From: Chloropicon primus
Taxonomy: Eukaryota; Chlorophyta; Chloropicophyceae; Chloropicales; Chloropicaceae
Direction of reading: 5' to 3'
NCBI GenBank assembly: GCA_023205875.1
Contig: CP060754.1
Location: 434,001 to 498,000, forward strand
DNA: 64,000 nucleotides
The position numbers and the translations under genes were made by a program. Positions 37,472 through 47,349 of the stretch are shown here, piece after piece (position 1 is the stretch's first letter; every line of letters begins with the position of its first letter). Under the pieces are notes generated by a model, which was given only the letters and a program-made list of their open reading frames with translations, was not told the DNA's origin and did no database searches.

Positions 37472-39385
37472 ATGACGGCGCGACAGAACATCCTGTTCGT
37501 GATCTCGGAGGCGATGATCAGGGACAATGCGACCTCCTCTCTCGCTCTTTGGCCGACCATGTACGTGGGCCTCGCGAAGAGCCTGGAGGAGAGGGGGCAC
37601 CAGTGCCACTTTGTGGTCTCGTCGTTCGACAGGGCCGGGGCGCTCGTGCAAAGGCAGCTCGAGGCGGCGTCCCTGAGCGTGACGGCGGTGCGGAGGAATT
37701 CCAGAGACGGCGTGGGCGATCTGGCCTCCGCCCTCGCGAGGGAGGCGCTCGCACGTGCCTCCCACGGCGACGGCGGCGATGACGGCGACCTGGAGACGGG
37801 GCTCTGGGTCGATCCCACGGCAGGCAAGAGGAGCGTCACGGTGTCCACCTACTTCGAGCAGCACTTCGTGAGCGAAGCGATTCGACTCCTGATGGTCTGC
37901 GCCGACTTCCGGCCCACGACGATCGTCGCGGGGGAGAACTCCCTGCACCTGGCTGCTCCGGCGGGGCTCAAGTACGATGCCCCCCTGCTCCTGGTCGAGA
38001 CGAGCGGCCCCCTCCTGTCCATGAGCTCCAAGTACAAGAGGGAGACGCCACAGCTGAGCAAGTGCCACCAGGCCGTCTACATTCACGGGGCGCTGAGGGA
38101 GAAGAAGCAGGTGGAACTGGCGAACCTCCTGGTCAAGTGCCTGGCCTTGGGCAAGCCCTTCACCGGCAACGAGTGGAAGAAGATGAAGCACTACCTCAAG
38201 AAGATGTACCTGACGAGCGAACTGAACTTCTGCCCCGAGACCGAGCTCTCGAGCCTGAGGGACCTGAAAGACCAATCCGAGTTTTGCTTTGATTTCCTCT
38301 TCGGCGCTTCCTTCTGCCGGAAGCGAGTCTTCAACACGTGCGCAAGCGCGGCCTCTGTCCTGGCGGAGGGGGAGGCAGTCGAGGCAGCCATCGTGCCCTC
38401 GGAGCTGGAATCGCCGGACAGCTCCCACGAGCTCTCCCGCAGCTCGTCCTCCCTGCCCTTGGAGCAGTTCCTTGCATTCGGTGCTCCCGTGATAGGAATA
38501 TGGATCGACGTTCAAGCTATCGCAAGCCAGCTTGGCGCCAAGACGCCTCGGCAGCTGAAGCAGTGCATCAAGGAGGTGAGCCAGCTCGTACTTGGCGCCC
38601 TCGCCGACTTGCAGTTCAAGGCCTTGGTGCTGCACTATTCCCAAGAGTCGGACAGGAACTCGTTTGAGACCGGCCTGGAGTTGCTGGACGATGATTCCCT
38701 CCTGTCGCACTCGGATGTGCTTGACTTTGCTGAAGAGCACGTCAAGGAGGTCACGGTTGGATCACCACGAGAGGCCATTAAAGTGCTCAGCAGGTGCAAG
38801 GCCATCGTGCACAACGGCAATTTGAGCAACATCACAGCGGTTTCCCACTTGGGAATTCCTTCCGTGATCATTCCCACTCCGTATTTTGCCAAGGGCCTTG
38901 AGGTCGACTACAAGACTGCCCAACTCGCTCTGCAGGAGCATCACTTGGCGAAGACTCTGGAGGCGCTGGGAACCGCAACGGTGACCTGTGCATTTGCGAG
39001 TCTGTCGAGACTTGTTCTGGCAACTCACCTGAGAAGGGCCGCCCAAGACGAGGGCATGAATCTCAAAGCACTTGACCTTGCACGAAAGCTCGGAGCGAAG
39101 GACTCCTTGGCGGATGCCGTCAGCCTGATTGAGGACACGATCAGGGAGTTCTGTGTCATCTCTGATCAAGCGAAAACGGCGGAAGAGGGCGTGGAAAGCG
39201 TGTCATCATCCTACTTGTACCTCAGTTGCGATGATTTGCAGCGGCAAGGGGTTACGACTGGGAGCATCAATTGCTCGAAGCACGTCTACAACATTCCCTA
39301 CTTTCTGCGGCTGGAATGGACTGTCAGGGAGGGTGAAGACAAGTTCAGGTTCAAGAGTCTCAAGGGTCACGGGCAGCTCGCGTAG
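37472..39385 (+). CDS. GT-B fold glycosyltransferase-like protein
   Basis: Intronless, 637 aa. The N-terminus ILFVISEAMIRDNATSSLALWP and GLAKSLEERGHQCHFVVS have the Rossmann start of GT1/GT28 enzymes. The C-terminal half has CKAIVHNGNLSNITAVSHLG then PSVIIPTPYF, at the place where sterol and UDP glucosyltransferases have HHGG..T and a proline-containing loop, and ends with helices typical of the family (LATHLRRAAQDEG). The usual HHGG is HNGN here, so donor binding may be altered or lost. No signal peptide or membrane segment is seen. I treat it as a divergent UDP-glycosyltransferase or a relative that lost catalysis. Confidence 0.5.
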   Translation: MTARQNILFVISEAMIRDNATSSLALWPTMYVGLAKSLEERGHQCHFVVSSFDRAGALVQRQLEAASLSVTAVRRNSRDGVGDLASALAREALARASHGDGGDDGDLETGLWVDPTAGKRSVTVSTYFEQHFVSEAIRLLMVCADFRPTTIVAGENSLHLAAPAGLKYDAPLLLVETSGPLLSMSSKYKRETPQLSKCHQAVYIHGALREKKQVELANLLVKCLALGKPFTGNEWKKMKHYLKKMYLTSELNFCPETELSSLRDLKDQSEFCFDFLFGASFCRKRVFNTCASAASVLAEGEAVEAAIVPSELESPDSSHELSRSSSSLPLEQFLAFGAPVIGIWIDVQAIASQLGAKTPRQLKQCIKEVSQLVLGALADLQFKALVLHYSQESDRNSFETGLELLDDDSLLSHSDVLDFAEEHVKEVTVGSPREAIKVLSRCKAIVHNGNLSNITAVSHLGIPSVIIPTPYFAKGLEVDYKTAQLALQEHHLAKTLEALGTATVTCAFASLSRLVLATHLRRAAQDEGMNLKALDLARKLGAKDSLADAVSLIEDTIREFCVISDQAKTAEEGVESVSSSYLYLSCDDLQRQGVTTGSINCSKHVYNIPYFLRLEWTVREGEDKFRFKSLKGHGQLA

Positions 39386-39438
39386 TAATTTATATACGAT
39401 TCAATGTACACTTTTTCGTTTCCCCCCGTACCGTAGTC

Positions 39439-41379
39439 TTATCCATTCTCTCCCGCGTCTGCCCTCTCGTCCTTGCTCAGAACCTTGTAGCTGTAGCTCT
39501 TATGCTTTGGCACAAAGGAAAAAGTAGCTGGTGTTGGACCCAGTAGCATCTCGGAGATCTTTATCCAGTCACTCGAATTGCTGCTTGCCAAAAGGGTCTC
39601 GAGATCGCTCCTCCCATAATATGCGGGTGGCCTCATCCCCATGCTCTGAGGAAGAACCTCGAGCAATCCAACTGGAACGTACCTGTGGAGGAAGGACAGC
39701 CACTCCAGCAAGTACCGTCTTGTGGTTTCTACGCCACGGGAATCCGATCCCCAATGCTCCAGCCCATTCGTGCAGTACACTTTCATCATGTCCAACCTCT
39801 CCGTGGCCGAAATATCGATGTGCCTTTGCTCCTTGATCTCAGAAAATATCCACGGCTTGATCAGAGCGGCCCTCCCGATCATGACCGTGCTCACTTTCCC
39901 GGAGCGGACATGGTCGTTGTACTCCTCGAAGTTGAAGATGTCCCCGTTTCCAATCACCGGCAGGTCTCCAGCCAAGCCCGCTACCTTTTCGATGTAGTCC
40001 CAATCCGCAGTACGGGTGTACCGCTGCTCTCGCGTTCTCCCGTGCAGCGTCAGTGCCCTCACGTTCCAGGAAGAAACCTTGGGCACGAACTCGTGGACAA
40101 TGTCCTTCCCGTCGTAATACCCCTTTCTCATTTTCAGAGTGAGGGGGATGTCTATCACGGGGCTGACGCACTTCGCAAGCGTCTCGATCTTGTTGGGCCT
40201 TTGAAGCAAGGCGGCTCCCGCGCCCTTGTTGCAAAGCAAGTCGATAGGGCAACCCATGTTGATGTCGATGAAGTCCACGTCCAGCTCCCTGCTGACGAGC
40301 TCGCTCGCCCTTGCCACCGAGTCCGGGTAGGCCCCCGCAAGCTGCACTCCAAAGAAATCTTCCGAGGGGTGGCGCTTGAGCAGGGCCCACTCGGATCTCT
40401 TCCCCTGGAGAAGGTTCGTCGCCATTGCCATCTCTCCGCAAGTTATGTCCGCCCCGTACGTCTTGCATATCCTCCGGTAAGGCAGGTTCCCCACCGTGGT
40501 CAGCGGGGACAGGTAGAGCTTGTTCCTGAAGTCGAGCTTCTTCCTCTCCCGCGGGGTGCTCTTCGCGACTTCCGTGTCGCCCTTCTCGATAAAGAAATCG
40601 CTGGCGTTGTCTTTGCCCTTCTTCTTGCCCTTCCTCGCGTAGTGCTTGTTCGACTTGACGTTCATTTTCTTCAAGATGTCCTCGGACTTCGGGTACTCCT
40701 CCTCCTTCCGCCTCAGTCGGATCTTGAGGTCGTCTGTGAGCACATTGGCTTCCCCTTCGATCGACCCTGGCACGGGCAGGGGGACCCTTTGCTCAAGCAA
40801 AGCCTCCCGTCCGAGTGTCTTGAGGTCCGCCGCCCCTTGTGGGGCTTCGTCGCCCTCCGACCTCTTCGCCGCCCTCTCGTGGCTGCCGTAGTACCGGCAG
40901 GACAGGCCGTAGGGGCAGCTTCCGGTGAGGGCCACGAACAAGCAGTCCCCAGGGAGATCCGCCGGTTTCTGCGCGAGGAAGCCCTCCACGTCGTGGTTGA
41001 ACTTGCAAGAGTCCCCATACCTGCAGGTCCCGGTTCTCGCCAAGGCGTTGCAGATGCTCGCATTGTTTCTCCTCATCTCCGCCTGCTCCCTCTTGACCTG
41101 TTTTTTTGACTTTCCACTCCTTGCGAAACCCGCGGGGGCCTTGGGCTCCTTCTCTGACTTCTCCGAGTTCTCGGACAACGGAACCAGGAAGCTCCCCTTG
41201 ATGGGCACGTATCCGAGCGACAGCAACTTGATCCCCGGCGCCCCAGGCCCTTTCGCTTCCTTCCCATTGCGCTCCTCCTCAACACCCGCCACCCTGGCCT
41301 TCTTCTCCTCCACCCCCAGACGACTCCCCCCCTCCCCTCCCCTCTTCTCCCCCACGCCCCCCTCCCCCGTCGTCCCCAT
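39439..41379 (-). CDS. DUS3: tRNA-dihydrouridine synthase 3
   Basis: From ATG 41379, 646 aa without intron. The N-terminal part has two CCCH-type zinc fingers (CNALARTGTCRYGDSCKFNH; CLFVALTGSCPYGLSCRYYG). The FMN-binding TIM barrel follows with LYLSPLTTVGNLPYRR, DINMGCPIDLLCNKGAG (about residue 376, catalytic Cys in the CNKGAG part), LTLHGRTREQRYT and VIGNGDIFN. The C-terminal helical domain is complete. DUS3 reduces U47 in cytoplasmic tRNAs; CCCH fingers plus DUS is the eukaryotic Dus3 architecture. An acidic/basic linker (KKGKDNASD) separates the halves. It is divergent from the unknown gene at 41959. Confidence 0.92.
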   Translation of the reverse strand: MGTTGEGGVGEKRGGEGGSRLGVEEKKARVAGVEEERNGKEAKGPGAPGIKLLSLGYVPIKGSFLVPLSENSEKSEKEPKAPAGFARSGKSKKQVKREQAEMRRNNASICNALARTGTCRYGDSCKFNHDVEGFLAQKPADLPGDCLFVALTGSCPYGLSCRYYGSHERAAKRSEGDEAPQGAADLKTLGREALLEQRVPLPVPGSIEGEANVLTDDLKIRLRRKEEEYPKSEDILKKMNVKSNKHYARKGKKKGKDNASDFFIEKGDTEVAKSTPRERKKLDFRNKLYLSPLTTVGNLPYRRICKTYGADITCGEMAMATNLLQGKRSEWALLKRHPSEDFFGVQLAGAYPDSVARASELVSRELDVDFIDINMGCPIDLLCNKGAGAALLQRPNKIETLAKCVSPVIDIPLTLKMRKGYYDGKDIVHEFVPKVSSWNVRALTLHGRTREQRYTRTADWDYIEKVAGLAGDLPVIGNGDIFNFEEYNDHVRSGKVSTVMIGRAALIKPWIFSEIKEQRHIDISATERLDMMKVYCTNGLEHWGSDSRGVETTRRYLLEWLSFLHRYVPVGLLEVLPQSMGMRPPAYYGRSDLETLLASSNSSDWIKISEMLLGPTPATFSFVPKHKSYSYKVLSKDERADAGENG

Positions 41380-41958
41380 CGTTGAGGGCGAAACAAGTGC
41401 AGCAAACAAGCGCAGCGATGCCTACGACACGCAACGCACGCGATCAAACAAACACCACCGCCGTCACGCACCCTGCCTGCCTGGTCGACCCCGTGGGATC
41501 TCCGTCAGCCACCCCACCTCGAGCCAGCAAAACCAGAGTTCGATTCGATGAGAGAAGGAAAAAAAAGATTTTGAGAGCGAGCTTTTTCTTCTTTTCTCCT
41601 CTCCTTCTCCTCCTCTTCTCCTTTTCTCCTCCTTGAGGGTCCAAGACTCGAAGGAAATAGAAGAAGAATAGAAGAGCAATCCATCCATCGATCCACGTAG
41701 TAGTTTCGTGTCCTCCACGAAGGGTGTCCAGGTCAGGGTGCACCTGCTAACAAGCTTGATGACCCTTGTGTTGTGACCCTTGGTGGGATCAGGAGGACTT
41801 GATCAGGGGTTGCGAGCGCGACTTTGGACAGAGACCAGGGACCGCGAAAGGCGATGACTTGCGGCTGAGAAGGGGGAATTCATCGCGAAGAGTGCGGCCT
41901 TCCTTGACATCTCCTCTCAAAGAGGTCCAAGGACGAAGCGCAAGCCTGAAAATCAAAG
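41380..41958. other. Divergent spacer between DUS3 and an unknown gene
   Basis: About 580 bp. It has a CTCCTT-rich stretch (41590-41640) and a G-rich stretch near 41800; no coding pattern recognised. Confidence 0.5.
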
Positions 41959-43098
41959 ATGGAGGAGGAGCCGGAGTCTGCACCGGAGGTCACCGAACCT
42001 GAAGCCGATGTGGTGGACGAACAGAAATCGCCGCCGCGACAGCACACGCCCGAGAAGTCGAACTACCTGAGCAAGACCGTGGTACAGCCCAAGCCCGTGA
42101 CGGACGCCCAGACCCACCAAGGCACGGAGTGCTCGTCCGTAATCAAGGCCTTCAGCCCCGGGAGCTTTGCGGGGATCCGAGCCCTGCCGACTAACATCCA
42201 CCCTGACTTTCGCCAGGAGAGCTTGATGCAGACGCTGGAGAACACCAAGGAGGAGAAGTCCGGCAAGACTTCCCCCACTCGAGCCTCGCCTGTGAGTCGG
42301 TTGGCAAGAGACAAGGGCTCGAACAGCACCAGAGTTCCCAAGGGGCAGAGGAGGAGGCAAAAGTATGGAGGGATGCCTCAAACCTTCACGTCGTACGAGT
42401 ACATGTCAGATCCTGTGCAGGACAAGCTTGCGAAGAGGAGGGAGGAGATCAACAAAGGGAAGGAGAAGTGGCTCTCCCCAGACGATTTCAAGACCCACAA
42501 GTCCAGGGGCCTTCTGAACAGGCACACGTATTCGATGAGCCCTTACGAGCTGCTTCAGGAGGCAGCGAAGCGGGAGAGCGTCGATACGAAGCAGAAAATC
42601 CTCCATGGTCCGGTGCGAGCGGGGGGCTGCGTGAATCAAGCGCAGCAGGCAAAGATCAGACTGAAGGAGCTCCTGAAATCTTTGATCCGCTTGCTGAAGA
42701 GGGACTGGCCGCAGGCCACCATAGACGCTTTTGTTGATGACACCGGGTACGTCGTTGTGTCCTACCTCAAGGAGGGCATGTCCCTCAAACACGTAAATGC
42801 GTACATGAACAGGTTTGCCAAGCTGAACGCCACCGTGTACGAGTTCAAGCTGAAAAAAGACGCCACCCGGTGGGGCGTGACCAACGAGGAGATGGAGAAC
42901 ACCTTTTTCGTCTTCTGCCCGCCGTGGATCCATTCCAAGCCCCAGCTAAGCAAGAGGCTTCACGGGGTAAAGGCCAAGCACGACACCAGTCACGAGCTCG
43001 CCCTCGACTCGGGGAGAATTCCCTTTGGGCCCCAGAGCGCGAGCGGAAACTCCATACAGATTCACGTGCGCAACTTGGCCTATGCCTTCAAGACTTGA
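41959..43098 (+). CDS. Conserved-looking uncharacterised protein, possibly ciliary
   Basis: Intronless, 379 aa, not assigned to a family. The N-terminal third is polar and disordered (EEPESAPEVTEPEADVVDE; KSGKTSPTRASP). From residue about 130 it is well ordered: QKYGGMPQTFTSYEYMSDP, a charged helix (DKLAKRREEINKGKEKWLS), the block YELLQEAAKRESVDTKQ followed by KILHGPVRAGG, and a C-terminal alpha/beta stretch (DAFVDDTGYVVVSYLKEG; HVNAYMNRFAKLNATVYEF). The HGPVRAGG-type motif with basic flanks reminds me of flagellar-associated proteins, but this is an impression and not a match I can defend. It has neither signal peptide nor membrane helix. Confidence 0.5.
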   Translation: MEEEPESAPEVTEPEADVVDEQKSPPRQHTPEKSNYLSKTVVQPKPVTDAQTHQGTECSSVIKAFSPGSFAGIRALPTNIHPDFRQESLMQTLENTKEEKSGKTSPTRASPVSRLARDKGSNSTRVPKGQRRRQKYGGMPQTFTSYEYMSDPVQDKLAKRREEINKGKEKWLSPDDFKTHKSRGLLNRHTYSMSPYELLQEAAKRESVDTKQKILHGPVRAGGCVNQAQQAKIRLKELLKSLIRLLKRDWPQATIDAFVDDTGYVVVSYLKEGMSLKHVNAYMNRFAKLNATVYEFKLKKDATRWGVTNEEMENTFFVFCPPWIHSKPQLSKRLHGVKAKHDTSHELALDSGRIPFGPQSASGNSIQIHVRNLAYAFKT

Positions 43099-43362
43099 TC
43101 AGAGACTGAGACTCTTCGAAGTCTGTTTTTTTCTTCTATATTATAAGCCCCGATACTACCCTATATATATATATACATGTATGAACTCTAAGGATGTCAT
43201 AATTACCATTGCCTCCAAGCCACAACCTCTGCTGCCTCTCCTCTCCAACAACCTGGGGCTCGCGCCTTGCCTGCCAAAGGCAAAATCACCAGAGCCAGGG
43301 CAACTAGGCGGAGAGAGACAGAGGGAGAGGGAGAGAGAGGGAGAGGAGGAGGAAGGGGAAGA

Positions 43363-44275
43363 ATGTCTCAGCGAGGAAGCGTGCTTCCGTCCCTTGTAGA
43401 CAGGCACATACTAACCTCCAAGACGAGGAACGACGTGAGTGGGCGAAGATCGAGCAAGGAAACCTTCCTAGGCGATCCCTTCTGGAAATAGATTGGCAAC
43501 TGACTTGTTCCCTCTGCGTTTGGCGGGCGTCTTACCGCGCTCGCAGGTCGGTGTCGGGGCCTTCGCTTTCCTCTTCAGCGAGATCGTCCAATACTCTCAG
43601 ACGAGGGTGTCGAACGTGAGCGAGTTGGAGCGGAAGCTGGCGGACGTGGGGTTCGACGTCGGGGTTCGCATGCTGGAGCTCCTTGTGCACCGGGAGAAAG
43701 CGGGGAAAAGGGAGAACAGAATTCTCGGCATACTGTCGTTCCTTCACACGAACGTCTGGAAGAACCTTTTCGGCAAGACAGCAGATTCCCTGGAGAAGGG
43801 AACGAGCGTAAGTCTTGTCTTCCCCCCAAGAGTGTGAAAACTCAGTTGGACTCACGCGACTCCTTCATTCGTTTGTTCGCTCCGATCACGCGCGACAGGC
43901 CGACGACGAATACATGATCAGCGACCACGACTTGCTTGTGAACAGGTACATCTCGGTGCCGAGGGATATGGGGCACTTGAACTGCGGTGCTTTCGCTGCT
44001 GGCATCGTGGAAGGCGTCCTCAAGTCCGCTGGCTTTCCCGCGAGGTAAGGTTTTGACATGCGCTTGGGGAAGAGCTTTGACACGGGCCTCTGGCTCGGGC
44101 GCACCGTTTTGACTGCCTTGCTGACGACGACCTGGACTGTTTCTCTCGTCCTTGGCGCATTTGAAGGGTCACGGCCCACTCCGTGGCGTCCGAGGGCCTG
44201 TCGAGGCCGAAGACGACCATATTGATTAAGTTTGCCCCAGAAGTGATCGAGAGGGACGAGAAGCTCGGGTCTTGA
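43363..44275 (+). CDS. TRAPPC5: TRAPP complex subunit TRAPPC5 / Trs31 (4 exons)
   Basis: Exons 43363-43434, 43547-43807, 43899-44044, 44167-44275 (phases 0, 0, 2; introns 112, 91 and 122 nt) give 195 aa. The protein matches the Bet3-fold subunit Trs31: [76 protein letters not shown] (split: [13 protein letters not shown]), then GFPARVTAHSV across the last junction and a final [23 protein letters not shown]5 is a core subunit of the Rab1/Ypt1 exchange factor used in ER-Golgi traffic. Every splice restores a conserved segment, so the model is robust. Confidence 0.92.
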
Positions 44276-44483
44276 GAGGGGCCAACCGTTTTCTTTTTCT
44301 TTCTAATCATCTTGTAATCTGTACACAACATCAGTTTGCCTTAAGCATGCTGTAAGTCTACAAAGAAAATGTGCAAGTGACAGTGCGTCATCATCCCTGC
44401 GCCGCGTGTGAAAGGCGAGAGCTCTTCTCTCTCCCGTGGACTGCCCGCCCTCCTCCCTCGGTAGCTTGGCACCAGCCAAAGAG

Positions 44484-45212
44484 TTAGTCGAAGGCCCACT
44501 GGTGCTCCCTTCTGACCTCCTCCTCCTCCTCTGGCGTGAAATCGTTCTTGATGTTGAAGGCCTTTCTGATCTCCTCGGGGCTCTTGCCCCTGATCATGCT
44601 CGCCACCGTGAAGCAGGTGTGGTCCAGAAGCTCCTTGATGTTCAAGTAGTTTGCGGCCAAGATGAGCTGGAACAGGGTTCCCTGGTCGACCTTGACAAAG
44701 TCAGCCTCCCAGGACTTGACCTCGTCTTCGGTCTTCGCGGGCTGCCCATCGGCGTTCTTCTTCTTGGCCTCGACCTTGAACTTGCAGTACTCGATCACCT
44801 TGGCCAGATCCTTCCCGCCGACGTTGGGCAGGGGGATGGCAACCTCCGCTCCGGTGTCTGTCCGCCCGTCGATCGGGCGAGGTCGAGGAGAGACAAAGAA
44901 AGCAACGCACGTCGTCGTCGTCAGACCCCGGGAACGAAAGAAACGCACGCACGAAAAAGCAAAAACGACGCGATGAACTTACCCTCTATCATGTTCTTGA
45001 TAGTTTCGGACATGTTCGCGACCTCCTGGTCCACGACGAATGTCTCATCGTCCGAGGACTTGAGAGTCACCTGACCACCGCGATCGAGCGGGCAAAAAAC
45101 CACACGAGACGGGTTAGTTCCCGTGACACAAGACGTACGCGGCGAAAAAAAAACCCGCCCCTCCGTCGCCGCCCTAAACCTCACTCACCTTCATAGGCTC
45201 ATCCTCATCCAT
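44484..45212 (-). CDS. SKP1: SKP1, SCF ubiquitin ligase adaptor (3 exons)
   Basis: Exons 45212-45189 (MDEDEPMK), 45070-44983, 44857-44484; introns 118 and 125 nt. Product 161 aa. It has the POZ-like start [29 protein letters not shown] restored across the second junction, [18 protein letters not shown], then the C-terminal F-box-binding helices: [34 protein letters not shown] and the invariant tail HQWAFD with preceding [14 protein letters not shown]1 joins cullin-1 to F-box proteins. Typical length. It is 263 bp head-to-head with TIM8. Confidence 0.95.
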
Positions 45213-45475
45213 GTTGTCGCGGTCTCTTCTTGTTCTCTCCCGTGCGTCTGCGGCGAACGCTCCCGACCCTCCTCTCTCCCTTCGTCGTCCCGTCTCGTCC
45301 GCTTCCGTTTCTAGAACTAAAACCTAAACCAGGACCCGAGAGATTGGGCCTGGGCCGTCGCCAGAGAGAGAGAGAGAGAGGAGACCACACCTTGGTTTGG
45401 TTTGGTGGGTACGGCGAGAGAGAGAGAGAGAAAGGGAGAGGGGGAGAGAGCAGGGCTTGGTGGGTTTTCGTCGTG

Positions 45476-45801
45476 ATGAGTAATCAAGGGGTTTCGCCGC
45501 AGATGATGTCCTTCTTGGAGCAGGAGAAGAAGAAGGCGGCCGTGAACGAGATCATTGGCCAGTTGACCAATATCTGCTGGGACAAGTGCATGTCGACGCC
45601 CGGAAGGTAAGCCTTTGCCCGCGAACGCACCGTCTCGTGTTGTCGCATTTCAAGCAACTGAACGCCCTCGCGTCTCTCTCTCGCAGGAAGCTGTCGTACG
45701 GGGAGGAGCAGTGCCTCAGCAACTGCGCCCAGAGGTTCTTCGAGTCGAGTCAGATTCTTCTGCAGAAAATTGGGGAGAAGTCCGGGTCGGGGGGAATGTA
45801 A
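45476..45801 (+). CDS. TIM8: Small Tim chaperone, TIM8-like (2 exons)
   Basis: Exons 45476-45606 and 45687-45801 (80-nt intron, phase 2), 81 aa. Twin CX3C motifs, CWDKC and CLSNC, are separated by 14 residues (MSTPGRKLSYGEEQ), followed by RFFESSQILLQKI; the LCWxKCM-P-x-L pattern fits Tim8 more than Tim9/10/13. It chaperones hydrophobic precursors across the mitochondrial intermembrane space and is oxidised by Mia40. No presequence, as expected. Confidence 0.9.
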
Positions 45802-45908
45802 CAACAATCGGTAGAGTGAATAAAAGGGCGAGCTTTTGTTCGTCTGCCTTACAAACCACGAATCTCTCACCACGACCACCACCACCACAGACACAACGCC
45901 CGCTGGGG

Positions 45909-47197
45909 TCACCTAGCGGGCGGAGGGAGCTCCAACGCAAACTTCCCCAGGTTCCCTTTGCCGTAATCCCGCAGAATTCGCGCACCAGCAGTCTCGATGT
46001 GCCCGTTGAACAGCCTGTCCGCGAGGGCGTAGACGTACTCCTCCCCCGTCACGTCCTCCGGGGAGATCTTGTACCTCCTCTCCATCTCGCGCAGGATCTC
46101 GCCGGCCTTCGGCAGTCCCTTCACCCTCTCTACCAGGACGCCCGCGATGGCCGACTCCAGGTAGGAGGCCTTCCCTATATCGTTGCAGATGGCGAGGTTC
46201 TGGGCCGCCGTCTGGTTCTCCAAGCTGGACGGTAGAACCCCCGGGGCGTCCAACACGTAGAGCTCGTCCCCGGCCTTGATCCACCTGAGCTGCCTTGTTA
46301 CCCCAGGAACGTTCGCGCTCTCGCAGGCCTTCCTCTTCATCAGGCGATTGATGATGGCGGACTTGCCGACGTTCGGAAACCCCACCACCGCAGCCCTGAC
46401 CTCCCTCGGAAGGAGGCCCTTGGCCGCCCTCTTCTCGTTCACCTCGGAGCTCACGGCTACCGCCCTCCTCACCAGCTTGGGGACCCCCTGCCCCGTCTTG
46501 CCGTTCGTTCCGACGACCTCGATCCCCCGGGACGAGTACCAGCCCTCCAGCTGCCTCAGCTCGTACTTGGAGATCATGTCCACCCTGTTGAGCACCAAAA
46601 TCTTCGGCTTGTTCCCTATCCAGGACTCGAGCTGACGTGACACGAGAAACCAATTTGAGGAAAGAGGAGTCAGACCGGCGAGCTCTTCTTCAGGTCGCGA
46701 GCGCGAGACTTACGTCGGGGTGCTCCGTGGAGAACGGAATCCTCGCGTCGCGAAGCTCGAGGATCACGTCCACGGCCTTCAGTCTCTCCTTCAGCAGCCT
46801 CTCCGCCTTCGCGATGTGTCCAGGGTACCTGCACCGGGGAGGGGTGGAACAGAGGAGAGGGAAACACGCGTCAGAACTCGCGGCACCGCGGCCTCTCGCG
46901 GTCTCGAACCTTGGTCACCGCGCCCGCGCCTCGCACTTACCACTGCACGCGCTGCACCTTGATCGAGTCATCCCCTTTCCGGCCCGTGTACACCTTCTCC
47001 CTCTTCTTCCTCTGGAAGTCCCGCTCGTACTTTTCCTCGTACCACGTCTTGGAGGTGGACGAGTTCGACGCGAAAGTTCTCACGGCGGGAGGTCGAGTCG
47101 GGCACTGCCTCTCCCTCCCCGCCACCTGCCTCCACACCGCCGCCTCTTGCGCCCTGGGCGTCCTCCCTGCAGGCCACCGGCTCCCCCAACGCCACAT
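45909..47197 (-). CDS. YlqF/RbgA-type circularly permuted GTPase, organellar (3 exons)
   Basis: Exons 47197-46941, 46828-46714, 46631-45909; introns 112 and 82 nt, phases 2 and 0; 364 aa. The leader ([20 protein letters not shown]) is Arg/Trp-rich, like an organellar presequence. Circularly permuted G motifs appear in the expected order: G4 LVLNRVDM, G1 [14 protein letters not shown], then G3 LDAPGVLP. The [18 protein letters not shown] start of the domain is formed by the first splice. RbgA family GTPases act in large-subunit assembly of bacterial-type ribosomes; MTG1 is the mitochondrial form. Plastid or mitochondrial destination cannot be told apart here. It is 152 bp head-to-head with FabZ. 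Confidence 0.88.
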
Positions 47198-47349
47198 GAT
47201 TGATTGTCTGGAAGAGCAGAGCTTTTTTCCCTCTTCATCTGGATAAGGCCGTCGATCGAGAAGAGACGAGAGAGAGACGTAGACGTTGTATTGTGCCGGC
47301 AGGACGCGAGCGAGCGAAAGGGAGGAGGGGCTGGACCGGAGCAGCAATA

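Noticed and set aside
39685-41109. 474-aa plus-strand frame opposite DUS3
   Set aside because: No domain; the minus strand is clearly DUS3.
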